DNA of 12,210 bases, taken from positions 1 to 12,210 of the forward strand of contig JAITIB010000027.1 of assembly GCA_031279675.1 (NCBI GenBank), read 5' to 3'. Both the position numbers and the translations under genes were made by a program. The notes below the pieces were generated by a model. That model ran no database searches. It worked only from the letters and a program-made list of their open reading frames with translations, and was not told the DNA's origin. Shown here piece by piece: positions 1-7,440 of the stretch; within the stretch, counting starts at the first letter, position 1; each line of letters opens with the position of its first letter. This DNA comes from Puniceicoccales bacterium (GTDB lineage Bacteria; Verrucomicrobiota; Verrucomicrobiia; Opitutales; UBA953).

Positions 1-1581
1 TACACGCTTTCGTGCCTGCTTGAGGGGAAGGGGTATCTTTATGATCCGGTGGAGTATCATGGGCCGGTGCTTTATTATGTTGCGGCGTGGGTGTGCCGTG
101 CGGCGGGGCAGGTGTCCCATGCGGAGTTGAGTGTGTGGATGGTGCGTTTTGTGCCTGCGTTTTTCGGGGTGGCGATGGTGGTTGGGGTGGCGTTGTGGTG
201 CCGGTGGGGGCGGCAGTGTTCCGGGGGCATTGGCATGGGGGCGGTTGTTGTGGCGATGGCGTTGGGGGCGTTGTCGGCGTGCGCGGTTTATTATGCGCGT
301 TATTTTATCCAGGAAACGGTGATGGTGGCGTGTTTTTGGGCGGCGGTGCCGTTGGTGTGGCGGATGGTGGTTGGCGGCAGGGGTGAGGGGGAGCCGGGCG
401 GCGGGTTTTGGCGGGGGGTTTTGGTGGCTGTTGCGGCGGGTGTGTTGCTGGGTGTGGCGGTGGCGTCGAAGGAGACGTGGGTGCTTATGGTTGCTGCGGT
501 TGTGGTGGGCGCGGTGGCGACGGTGTTTGCGGACGGGGCTGGCTTTTCCGGTGGCGGGATGGTGCGGATGGTGAGGGGGATTGTCGCGGGTCTTCGCGGG
601 AGGTGGCGTTGGCTGGGGATTTTTGCCGGGGTGGCGGGTGTGGTCGCGGTGGCGTTTTTTTCGTCATTCGGGGAGAATTGGCAGGGGGTTGTGGATTCTG
701 TGAAAACTTACTGGCATTATGCGGGCAAGGCGTCGGGCGCCGGACATGAGAAGCCGGCGGGGTGGTATGTGGCGACGTTCTTTGGGAAGTTTAATGTGGG
801 GCGGCGGGTTTTCAGCATTGAGGGGGTGACGGGTGTGTTGAGCGTGCTTGTGCCCGTGCTGTTGTGTTTCCGTGGTTGGTGGTGTCGCGGGGAGTGGCGT
901 GCGGCGGTGTTTACGTGGACTTCCGGTGCGAGCTTGTTGTTGTTGTATTCGTTGATCGGATACAAGACGCCGTGGTTGTTCCTTGGGGTGTTGCCGCCTT
1001 TGTGGGTGGCGTCCGGGTTGGGTGTGATGACCTTGGCGCGCCGGATGTGCGGGGTGGGGTGTTGCGTTGCGGGCGGTGTTGGCGTGTCGCGCCGGGGAGC
1101 CTGTGTCGCGGCGCTCTGCATGGTGGCGGGGGCGGTGGTGTGCGGGGCGCTTTACAAAAATTGCTGGTGGCTGACGCGGCGGCTGGCGGCGGACGAGCGC
1201 AATCCGCTCGCCTATGCCCATGCGGTGGATGATGTGAAGCGTGTCACGCAGCTGGCGGAGCGAATGGCGGCGGTGGAAGAGGGGTTTTATGCGAGGGTTT
1301 TCATTGCGGGGTCGGAGTATTGGCCGTTGCCGTGGTATTTGCGGCATTGGACGGCGGCGCATTGGGTGGGGGTGCCGCCGGTGGGGCGGGAGGAGTTTCT
1401 TGATGCGCCGATGGTCATCACGGATGCGGTCACGGATGCGGAGGTGGCGTCGCGCTTGCGCGGGAAATATTTCATGGATTTTCTCGGGTTGCGTCCCGGG
1501 GTGCTGCTTTACCTGCGTTTGCGCGAGGATTTGTGGCAGCGCATCATGGCGCAACCGGAGGGGGGGGAGGTCGCGAAATGA
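1..1581 (+). CDS. Polytopic GT-C-like membrane protein, TIGR03663/Agl23-like (5' end outside window)
   Basis: The frame is open from base 1 and gives 526 residues; the true start lies upstream, so the GTG at 49 is probably internal. The first residues, YLYDPVEYHGPVLYY, together with SKETWVL (about residue 160) and YKTPWL (about 320), are hallmarks I associate with TIGR03663 (Agl23-like, ArnT/PMT-type GT-C fold). The visible part has roughly eight to ten hydrophobic helices (for example VRFVPAFFGVAMVVGVALW and GACVAALCMVAGAVVCGAL), then a soluble C-terminal domain from about residue 395 containing EYWPLPWYLRHW. The acidic motif expected in the first luminal loop of GT-C enzymes would lie in the missing N-terminus. 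The likely role is transfer of a sugar from a lipid carrier, or flippase-associated glycosylation, in the cytoplasmic membrane; the substrate cannot be read. The stop overlaps the maf start (ATGA), so the two are probably translated together. Codons strongly favour G and T in third position. Confidence 0.8.
   Translation, partial: YTLSCLLEGKGYLYDPVEYHGPVLYYVAAWVCRAAGQVSHAELSVWMVRFVPAFFGVAMVVGVALWCRWGRQCSGGIGMGAVVVAMALGALSACAVYYARYFIQETVMVACFWAAVPLVWRMVVGGRGEGEPGGGFWRGVLVAVAAGVLLGVAVASKETWVLMVAAVVVGAVATVFADGAGFSGGGMVRMVRGIVAGLRGRWRWLGIFAGVAGVVAVAFFSSFGENWQGVVDSVKTYWHYAGKASGAGHEKPAGWYVATFFGKFNVGRRVFSIEGVTGVLSVLVPVLLCFRGWWCRGEWRAAVFTWTSGASLLLLYSLIGYKTPWLFLGVLPPLWVASGLGVMTLARRMCGVGCCVAGGVGVSRRGACVAALCMVAGAVVCGALYKNCWWLTRRLAADERNPLAYAHAVDDVKRVTQLAERMAAVEEGFYARVFIAGSEYWPLPWYLRHWTAAHWVGVPPVGREEFLDAPMVITDAVTDAEVASRLRGKYFMDFLGLRPGVLLYLRLREDLWQRIMAQPEGGEVAK
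1560..1570 (+). promoter_or_regulatory. Strong purine-rich ribosome binding site for maf, containing a G8 run
   Basis: A run of eight G (1560-1567) followed by AGG ends 7 nt before the ATG at 1578. GGAGG at 1566-1570 is a near-perfect Shine-Dalgarno match and supports 1578 as the maf start over the ATG at 1584. It lies inside the last codons of the upstream gene (Glu-Gly-Gly-Glu). Confidence 0.7.
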
Positions 1582-2192
1582 ACATGCGGTTGGGGCGCGC
1601 GCCCCGTTTCATCCTTGCTTCCGCGTCGCCGCGCCGCCGGGAGCTGCTTGCGGGCCATGGGATTTTTCCGGAGATCATTCCTGCCGATGTGGTGGAGAAT
1701 GAGGATGCGTCCGCCGATCCCCGGGAAATGGTGTTGTCCAATGCCGGGTTGAAGGCGCGCGCGCTTGCGCGCCGGTTTCCGGACGCGTTGGTGCTGGGGG
1801 CCGACACCACCGTTGCGCTGGACGGCACCGTGCTGAACAAGCCGGTGGATCTTGGGGAGGCGCGGATGATGTTGCGCCGTCTTTCGGGTCGCGAGCACGT
1901 GGTGTTCACCGGGGTTGCTTTTGTCTGGGTGGGCGCGGGTGTGGACGAGTTGCATTGCAGGACGAGCCGGGTGTGTTTCAAGCCCCTTGCGGACGCGGTC
2001 ATCGAGGCGTATTTCCAGCGCGTCAATCCGTTGGACAAGGCGGGTGCCTACGGCATTCAGGAGGGGCGTGAGTTGATTATTGAGGCGTTCGAGGGGCCGG
2101 TCTCCAACATCATGGGGCTGCCCGTGGAGTTCGTTGTGGAGCGTCTTGCGGCGTTTGGCGTCACCCCGTTCACAGCATCCGTCCCGGAGTGA
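1578..2192 (+). CDS. maf: Maf-family nucleoside triphosphate pyrophosphatase
   Basis: The product of 204 residues has normal length for Maf/YhdE proteins, cytoplasmic enzymes that hydrolyse dTTP, UTP or modified nucleotides to the monophosphate and so clean the nucleotide pool; overexpression of family members blocks septum formation. All family motifs are visible: LASASPRRRELL at residues 13-24 (phosphate-binding S-x-x-R), GADTTV with the putative catalytic Asp76, NKP with Lys88, MLRRLSGREH, DKAGAYGIQ at 153-161 and GPVSNIMGLPVE. The DKAGAYGIQ form points to the YhdE (dTTP/UTP) type rather than the YceF (7-methyl-GTP) type, but that is inference. The start at 1578 gives an ATGA overlap with the upstream membrane-protein gene and has a strong ribosome binding site; ATG 1584 is an alternative. 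The 3' end overlaps purB on the other strand by 23 bases, leaving no room for a terminator between them. Confidence 0.95.
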   Translation: MNMRLGRAPRFILASASPRRRELLAGHGIFPEIIPADVVENEDASADPREMVLSNAGLKARALARRFPDALVLGADTTVALDGTVLNKPVDLGEARMMLRRLSGREHVVFTGVAFVWVGAGVDELHCRTSRVCFKPLADAVIEAYFQRVNPLDKAGAYGIQEGRELIIEAFEGPVSNIMGLPVEFVVERLAAFGVTPFTASVPE

Positions 2193-3609
2193 TGTCCAGT
2201 GCCTCCGGGAACCTCTGTGCCCATTGCGCCGATTGTGCCACGAACGCATCCACCTGCGCCCCGGCGGTGCCTGTCTGCTCGCCGGCGGCGTTCACCAATG
2301 CGTCCAGTTTCTCGTGAGAGAGGCCCAGCCGGGGGTCTTGCGCGAGGCGCTCGACAAGGTCGTTGCGTCCTATTTTTCCGGTGCGCAAATCCCGTGCGGA
2401 CGCCACCGCGTGCCCCTTGATGATTTCGTGCGCCGTTTCGCGCCCGACGCCGTTTTTCACCGCTTCCATGAGAAAGGTCGTCGTCAGCAAAAACGGCAGG
2501 TAGTGCCGGGCCTCGCGCGCGACCACCGCGGTGTTCAATTCCATCTGGTTGAGAATGGTGAGAAAGGTTTCCAGCAGCCCGTCCACCGCGTAAAAGGCAT
2601 CGGGAAGCATCACGCGGCGGACGACCGAGCACGAGACGTCCCCCTCGTTCCACTGGTCGCCCGCGAGATCGGCGGCCATGCACAGGTAACCGCGAAGGAT
2701 GACATGAAATCCATTCAGGCGTTCGCAGCTGCGGCTGTTCATCTTGTGCGGCATTGCCGAGGAGCCCACCTGCCCGGGCAAAAAGCCCTCGCTCGCGAGT
2801 TCATGCCCCGCCATGAGGCGCAAGGTTTTCGCAAACGACGACGGGCCGGATGCGAGCGAGACCAGCGCGGACAATGTGTCGAAATCCTGCGAGCGCGCGT
2901 AAACCTGCCCGACGGCGTTGAGCGCGCGCGGGATGCCAAGGTGGCGCAGGACACGCGTGTCGAGTTCCGCCACCCGCGCCGCGTCCTGCCCAAGGAGCGT
3001 CATCTGGTCAAGCTGTGTGCCGACCGCGCCCTTGAGCCCGCGCGCCGCGTAGCCCGCGATGTGCGCGTCAAGACGTTCAAGCCCGTGCAAAAACTCTTCC
3101 CCGAACATCGCCCAACGCTTGCCTGCCGTCGTTGGCTGCGCGGCGACGTTGTGCGTGCGCGCCGCGAGCACAACATCGCGCCCTTCGCTGGCGCGCATCG
3201 CGAGGCGGTGCAGGCAGGCCACCGCCTTGGCGCGCACGAGCGCGAGGGCGCGCCACACCTGCAATTGCTCGACATTTTCGGTGAGGTCGCGGCTCGTCAT
3301 CCCCTTGTGCACGTGCTCGTGCCCCGCAAGGGAACAAAACTCCTCAATGCGCGCCTTCACGTCGTGGCGGGTGACTTCCTCCCTCCGCGCGATGGACTTG
3401 AGATTGACCGTGTCTTTCACGCGCTCGTAAGCGGCGATGGCATCGGGAGGGACGGGCAACCCGAGATCGCGCTGCGCCTTGAGGACTGCGATCCAGAACT
3501 CGCGTTCGAGCACAATGCGTCCCGTGGGCGACCACACCGCCTTCATGGCGGCGGAGGCGTAACGGTCGGCGAGAACATTGACAATGGTGGCATCAGGCTG
3601 GCTGTTCAT
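2170..3609 (-). CDS. purB: Adenylosuccinate lyase
   Basis: The 479-residue product belongs to the fumarase/aspartase superfamily and should catalyse two steps of purine synthesis: SAICAR to AICAR, and adenylosuccinate to AMP, each releasing fumarate. The superfamily signature GSSAMPHKMN is at about 282-291, with the mobile-loop serine (Ser283 or Ser284). Other conserved blocks are TSRDLTENVEQ, AARTHNVAAQPTTAGKRW (His general acid) and GDQWNEGDVSCSVVRRV. Length and motifs match the 470-480-residue form of the enzyme. The start at 3609 (MNSQPDATIV) is preferred: the longer open frame to 3690 adds a Gly/Arg-rich stretch without family resemblance. No convincing Shine-Dalgarno precedes it. It converges on maf with a tail overlap and diverges from argA across a 339-bp gap. 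It is the first gene right of the apparent skew switch. Confidence 0.95.
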   Translation of the reverse strand: MNSQPDATIVNVLADRYASAAMKAVWSPTGRIVLEREFWIAVLKAQRDLGLPVPPDAIAAYERVKDTVNLKSIARREEVTRHDVKARIEEFCSLAGHEHVHKGMTSRDLTENVEQLQVWRALALVRAKAVACLHRLAMRASEGRDVVLAARTHNVAAQPTTAGKRWAMFGEEFLHGLERLDAHIAGYAARGLKGAVGTQLDQMTLLGQDAARVAELDTRVLRHLGIPRALNAVGQVYARSQDFDTLSALVSLASGPSSFAKTLRLMAGHELASEGFLPGQVGSSAMPHKMNSRSCERLNGFHVILRGYLCMAADLAGDQWNEGDVSCSVVRRVMLPDAFYAVDGLLETFLTILNQMELNTAVVAREARHYLPFLLTTTFLMEAVKNGVGRETAHEIIKGHAVASARDLRTGKIGRNDLVERLAQDPRLGLSHEKLDALVNAAGEQTGTAGAQVDAFVAQSAQWAQRFPEALDITPGRML

Positions 3610-3948
3610 TCCGCCAAGGGAGTGCCCGCGTCCGCGCCCGTTGCGAGCCGAAAATATTCCAACGGGGCAATGCGGCGCTGGCTTGCGCACCCGTGAGTGG
3701 ATTCAACGCAAGCAAGACGCCCACTTCCCTTGATTTTTCCGCACACAATGTTTTTTTTAGCGAGCGTTTTTATGCAGGGCAATGCTCATGGCTGGATGGA
3801 TTTGGCCGATTTTAATGCTCTAAACAATACAAGCATTATCTTGCAGACCATGAACAATGCATGTCGCCCTTCGCACACCCAACCATCCGAAACTGTCGAA
3901 AAAAAAATGTTCTTCGTTCCTTGGGGCGTTTCCCTACGCTCGCGGCCC
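3610..3948. promoter_or_regulatory. AT-rich divergent intergenic region between purB and argA
   Basis: No convincing gene is seen in this 339-bp gap. Its central part (about 3730-3910) is much poorer in GC than the flanks; 3781-3840 is about 38 % GC by hand count. It should hold the promoters of both purB and argA, but no -35/-10 pair was good enough to assign. It contains a 7-bp inverted repeat (3813-3838), runs of T (3753 on) and of A (about 3899-3907), and two copies of AATGCTC (3781-3787 and 3814-3820). The argA frame stays open back to 3697, giving possible starts at 3748 and 3907, but the encoded residues do not look like the family. Confidence 0.5.
3813..3838. repeat. 7-bp inverted repeat upstream of argA (operator candidate)
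   Basis: TAATGCT at 3813-3819 is perfectly inverted as AGCATTA at 3832-3838, with a 12-nt AT-rich spacer. The arm centres are 19 bp apart, about two helical turns, as is common for dimeric repressor sites. AATGCTC also occurs once more upstream at 3781. Which regulator, if any, binds is unknown. Confidence 0.4.
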
Positions 3949-5298
3949 ATGTCCAATTGTGCGCGTGCCGAACACTTGATCAAACCCGCCGACCTGCGCG
4001 GCATTCTTCGCTATGTGCCGATGTTTCGGGAGCACATCTTCGTCATCGCCGTGGATGGGAGCGTGGTTGAGCACGAGGATTTTGCCAACGTCGTCACCGA
4101 CATCGCCGTGCTGCGCAGCCTGAACATCCGCGTCGTGCTCGTGCACGGCATCGGAAAGCAATTGCGCGATGCGATGGCAGGGAACAGGGGCGCGCAGGGG
4201 GATTTCTACGGCGAGGGCGCAACCGACGCGCCCATGCTTGCACTGGCGCGCGCGAGCGCCGGCGCGGTGGCCCAGACGATCATCGAGTCGCTCTCGCACT
4301 CTGGCCTCAAGACGGCGCTGACGAACGCGGTGCGCGTGACCGAGACGGGCGTCATCCACGGCGTGGACCAGATGTTCACGGGTAAGGTGGACAAGATCGA
4401 CACGGGGCTCCTGAAACACCTCCTCGACCAGGGCGTCATCCCCCTTTTCACCCCCATCCTGTGCAACCGCGAGGGACGTTCCCTGCGAGTGAACAGCGAC
4501 GCGCTCGCCGCCGAGATCGCGATCGCGCTCGGCGCCTCGAAACTCATTTACCTGACCTCGTTCCCGGGTCTTCTTATCAACGGCGCTGTCGTCGTGAACA
4601 TGCCCCTGGCCAAGCTCTCCGCGATCATCCGCGAGCGCAAAACGAACCTCATTGAGGAGCGCCTGCGCAGCAAGGCCGTGTGCGCCGTGCGCGCGCTTGA
4701 GAACGGGACGACGCGCGCCCACATTCTCGACGGGCGGGTGGGTGGCGGGTTGCTCACGGAGATTTTTGACAAGGTTGGCCTGGGCACGATGATCCACGCC
4801 AACGATTACGAGCAGATCCGCCCCGCGCGCAAAAAGGACGTCCAGGCCATCCACGCCCTCACCAAGCAGGGTGTGCGCCGGGAGTCTCTCGTGCTGCGCT
4901 CGCGCGCCCACATTGAGCAGCACATAGACGAGTATTTCGTTTACGAGATTGACGAGAGCGTGATCGGCTGCGCGTGCCTGCGGCGTTACGCGGACAGGCA
5001 CGCTGTGGAGGTGGGCTCCGTCTATGTGCAGTCGTTTTACAGCGGGCGCGGCGTGGGGCGCATGCTCGTCGAATACGCGGAGCTAAAGGCGGCGGAATCG
5101 GGTGCGTCGAAGTTGTTTGCGCTGACGACGCAAAGCGGCGCGTTCTTCCGGGATGTCTGCGGCTTTGCCAATGGCACCCTTGAGGATGTTCCGGCGCAAC
5201 GCCGCGCAGAGGCGAGGGACAACGGACGCAACGCGCGCGTGCTCTTTAAAAAGCTGACGCCACCGCGCAAGAAACCTTCGCGTGAGCGCTCAGCATAG
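3949..5298 (+). CDS. argA: N-acetylglutamate synthase (amino-acid N-acetyltransferase)
   Basis: The 449-residue product should acetylate glutamate with acetyl-CoA, the first step of arginine synthesis, in the cytoplasm. It has the classical two-domain layout. The amino-acid-kinase domain, about residues 20-280, includes the opening LRGILRYVPMFREHIFVIAVDG, VVLVHGIGKQL, and NSDALAAEIAIALGASKLIYLTS. The GNAT acetyltransferase domain, about 285-440, carries the acetyl-CoA loop SGRGVGRML and the tail SGAFFRDVCGF. The family is usually feedback-inhibited by arginine through the kinase-like domain. The start at 3949 (MSNCARAEHLIKPADLRG) is chosen because the recognisable domain begins soon after; ATG 3907 or 3748 in the same frame are possible, and no Shine-Dalgarno decides. 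The last residues are Lys/Arg-rich and variable. It appears monocistronic: the long gap precedes it and a terminator follows directly. Confidence 0.92.
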   Translation: MSNCARAEHLIKPADLRGILRYVPMFREHIFVIAVDGSVVEHEDFANVVTDIAVLRSLNIRVVLVHGIGKQLRDAMAGNRGAQGDFYGEGATDAPMLALARASAGAVAQTIIESLSHSGLKTALTNAVRVTETGVIHGVDQMFTGKVDKIDTGLLKHLLDQGVIPLFTPILCNREGRSLRVNSDALAAEIAIALGASKLIYLTSFPGLLINGAVVVNMPLAKLSAIIRERKTNLIEERLRSKAVCAVRALENGTTRAHILDGRVGGGLLTEIFDKVGLGTMIHANDYEQIRPARKKDVQAIHALTKQGVRRESLVLRSRAHIEQHIDEYFVYEIDESVIGCACLRRYADRHAVEVGSVYVQSFYSGRGVGRMLVEYAELKAAESGASKLFALTTQSGAFFRDVCGFANGTLEDVPAQRRAEARDNGRNARVLFKKLTPPRKKPSRERSA

Positions 5299-5307
5299 GA
5301 AAAGCCA

Positions 5308-5348
5308 AGGGGCAGGGCGCTTGTGGCCCCGCCCCTCGCTTTGTTTTG
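5308..5348 (+). terminator. Rho-independent terminator of argA
   Basis: AGGGGC (5308-5313) pairs with GCCCCT (5331-5336), then after one A/C mismatch GGGC (5315-5318) pairs with GCCC (5326-5329) around a 7-nt loop. A T-rich tail (5340-5348) follows. It begins 10 bases after the argA stop. Confidence 0.75.
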
Positions 5349-5350
5349 TG

Positions 5351-5383
5351 CCGGCGCGCGCGGGTGGTGTTTCCCGGCGCCGG
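5351..5383. terminator. GC-rich hairpin at the end of the - strand secreted-protein gene (possible terminator)
   Basis: CCGGCGC (5351-5357) is inverted as GCGCCGG (5377-5383), with inner CGGG and CCCG arms. It lies 5 bases past the stop of the - strand gene ending at 5389. No T-run follows on that strand, so it may slow polymerase or protect the 3' end rather than act as a classical terminator. Confidence 0.4.
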
Positions 5384-5388
5384 TTTCG

Positions 5389-7284
5389 TCATTTGTCCTC
5401 TTTGCGGAAAATGACGGTCTCGCCGTAAATCCCGTCGGCGCGCTCGTGGCTCGTCGAGACGGACAGCCATGGAATGGCGCCCTCGGCAGGCCGCTTTGTC
5501 CTGTCCACGGGCCGGGGCGAAACCTTGTTCGCATCGAGCGCACCCTCAATCATGTCCAGATAGATGTCCACAATGGCCGAGATGTCCGCGTAGGAAAAGC
5601 CCACGGCGTCTTTCAAGGCATATTTCATGGCCTTTTGGACAGACGGATCCTTGGCGGCGGGATTCTGCGGAGTCTTGATCTCGGCGATGGTCCTTTTCAG
5701 GACGTCCGTCGCGTCCATCGCAAAGAAGAACTTTCCGTCATGGATGGCATAGGCGAAGTGCGGAAGCACGTCGGCATTGTTGCCGAAAAGGGATCTTTTC
5801 AGGCTGCGGATCTTGACACCCATGTAGTCGATTTCGTCAAAAACGGCTTCGTCCCCCCCCTTGCCAAGCTTTGCCAGGGCGGTCTCGATGAACGAGGCGA
5901 GCTTGGCGCTGTCGCGAAGCTCCATGATGAAGAGCATCTCATTCGAGGGCATGAAGTCTGATTTTCCAAGGCGACGGAGATTTTTCCCCGCATTGAAAAC
6001 ACAGGCCATGTTCTGTCCGAAATTCTCCAAGAGTGCGTCGCGCACATCCAGCCCATGTTCGGACTTTATGCTTGCGAGCTGAATGTCGAGAAGGGGCTTT
6101 ATCGTGGGAAGGGCCTCGGCGAGGAGAGACTCAAGGTTTTTCCATGCCTGCGTCATGTCCCAGTTGGCCGTGTCAAAAACCTTGCCGGCGGGTATGAATG
6201 CCGGGACGAGTGGATCAAGGGGCTTGTGAGTAAGCAGGGAGAGCAAGCCGCTCTTCTCCGTGTATGACAGCGAGCTCTTGATGCGCACATCCGCGGGCGT
6301 GACCTCGAGCGCGACCCACAACGCCAAAATGTTCCCAAGACGAAGCGTGTCGTAGGCTTTGACAAAGTCCACGCTCATCAAATTCGAGCCGGCTTCCTTG
6401 GCTTTGCCGACAATGAAGTTGCGCAGCTCTTGCGCGAGGAACGGGGTGTTGGCGGCGGCAATGATGTCCGCATTGCCCGCGCCCGACCGGACGCGTTTCC
6501 ACGCGGGAGTCGTGGAAAAATTATCCTTGCGGCCATTCTGGAGCGCATCGACGGACTCGCGCAAAGCGTTGGGCGAGGTGGCAATGACGAGGGTCTTGCC
6601 CGCAAGCGCCCAGCCACCGAAGCTGACCGGGGCAAGGTCACCGGTTTTCACCGTGTGTTCGTGGAGGGTGACGCCTTGGAAGGGCGTCGCAGTCCATTTG
6701 GAAACCGCGGGGACGGTCTTGATTGAATTGTTTGAATCCTCGTCCACGCCAGTGTCCGGCACCGGGGTGCCCTCCAACTCGGCTTTCAACTGATTGTAAT
6801 CGTTGAGCGAAACGTCGTGGGTATGCGTCTTGCCAGTCTGCGCATATTTTTCCAACAGCTCGACAAGGGTCTTTTCGTCCGCCGCGATGTCGGCAAAGGC
6901 GATGAAGTCAAAAGGCAGGTGTCCCTTCGCCGGCTTGGGCGTCTTGACGATGGAGAAAAGCACCTCGCCGTCGAGGTTGTTGGGAAGGAACTCAACCAGC
7001 CGCGCAAACTCCTTCGCGGTGCGCCCATCCTTCGCAAAGGCTTCCTCAGCCGCCTTAAACGCTGGCGCGAAATATTCCCCGAATCCCGCCTTCCTAATAT
7101 CGGCGGTAAGCGGGTGGGCTTCGAGCCGCTTCTTGTAGGCAGCAAAATCCGTCTGCTGCACAATGGCATAAGTCTCCGGGGGAAGACATTTTTCGTGGCG
7201 CGCCCCGGCATCCGGAGCGAGCGCAATCGCCGCCAGCAAGGCCATGCCATGCCGACAAATCAGGGTGTTTACTAAGGGTTTCAT
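5389..7284 (-). CDS. Secreted protein of unknown function (631 aa)
   Basis: I do not recognise a named family with confidence. The N-terminus has a signal peptide: a basic n-region, the hydrophobic MALLAAIALA, then DAGA as a likely signal peptidase I site near residue 30, with no lipobox. The product is therefore probably periplasmic or extracellular. The mature protein opens with KCLPPETYAIVQQTDFAAYKK, and a later stretch, GLDVRDALLENFGQNMACVFNAG at about 420, recalls large secreted proteins of Planctomycetes and Verrucomicrobia in the DUF3352-like style; this is a resemblance, not an assignment. No catalytic motif, further membrane helix or metal site was seen. The start at 7284 is chosen because the signal peptide begins there; the frame is open to 7440 but that extension is Arg/Cys-rich and implausible. 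There is no clear Shine-Dalgarno. It lies 156 bp downstream of the HtrA-like protease on the same strand, so co-transcription is possible. Confidence 0.75.
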   Translation of the reverse strand: MKPLVNTLICRHGMALLAAIALAPDAGARHEKCLPPETYAIVQQTDFAAYKKRLEAHPLTADIRKAGFGEYFAPAFKAAEEAFAKDGRTAKEFARLVEFLPNNLDGEVLFSIVKTPKPAKGHLPFDFIAFADIAADEKTLVELLEKYAQTGKTHTHDVSLNDYNQLKAELEGTPVPDTGVDEDSNNSIKTVPAVSKWTATPFQGVTLHEHTVKTGDLAPVSFGGWALAGKTLVIATSPNALRESVDALQNGRKDNFSTTPAWKRVRSGAGNADIIAAANTPFLAQELRNFIVGKAKEAGSNLMSVDFVKAYDTLRLGNILALWVALEVTPADVRIKSSLSYTEKSGLLSLLTHKPLDPLVPAFIPAGKVFDTANWDMTQAWKNLESLLAEALPTIKPLLDIQLASIKSEHGLDVRDALLENFGQNMACVFNAGKNLRRLGKSDFMPSNEMLFIMELRDSAKLASFIETALAKLGKGGDEAVFDEIDYMGVKIRSLKRSLFGNNADVLPHFAYAIHDGKFFFAMDATDVLKRTIAEIKTPQNPAAKDPSVQKAMKYALKDAVGFSYADISAIVDIYLDMIEGALDANKVSPRPVDRTKRPAEGAIPWLSVSTSHERADGIYGETVIFRKEDK

Positions 7285-7440
7285 AGTGATGTCGATGTTC
7301 TCAGGTTGTACGGATTGTTGGGCAGACGCACGGAAAGGACAGGTAATCGGAGGCGAGTGTCTGCAAAGCGAACACAGGTCCCGCAAGAATAAACTTGCCG
7401 GCCAAACCCGACGCCACCGGAGAAGATTGCTGGCGGACAC

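Noticed and set aside
664..1554. 296-codon - strand open frame opposite the membrane protein
   Set aside because: The product is an Arg/His/Pro-rich shadow of G-rich coding DNA on the other strand.
2080..3696. 538-codon + strand open frame opposite purB
   Set aside because: It is antisense to the whole of purB, and no domain is recognisable in its product. High GC makes long antisense frames common.
3830..3846. AT-rich sequence with TTATCTTG considered as a dif-like XerD arm near the skew switch
   Set aside because: The match to TTATGTTAAAT is poor and no XerC arm precedes it at the right distance.
7285..7440. Upstream extension of the secreted-protein gene to the protease stop
   Set aside because: The extra 52 residues are Arg/Cys/Leu-rich and would place the signal peptide inside the protein. 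The start at 7284 gives a normal export signal.
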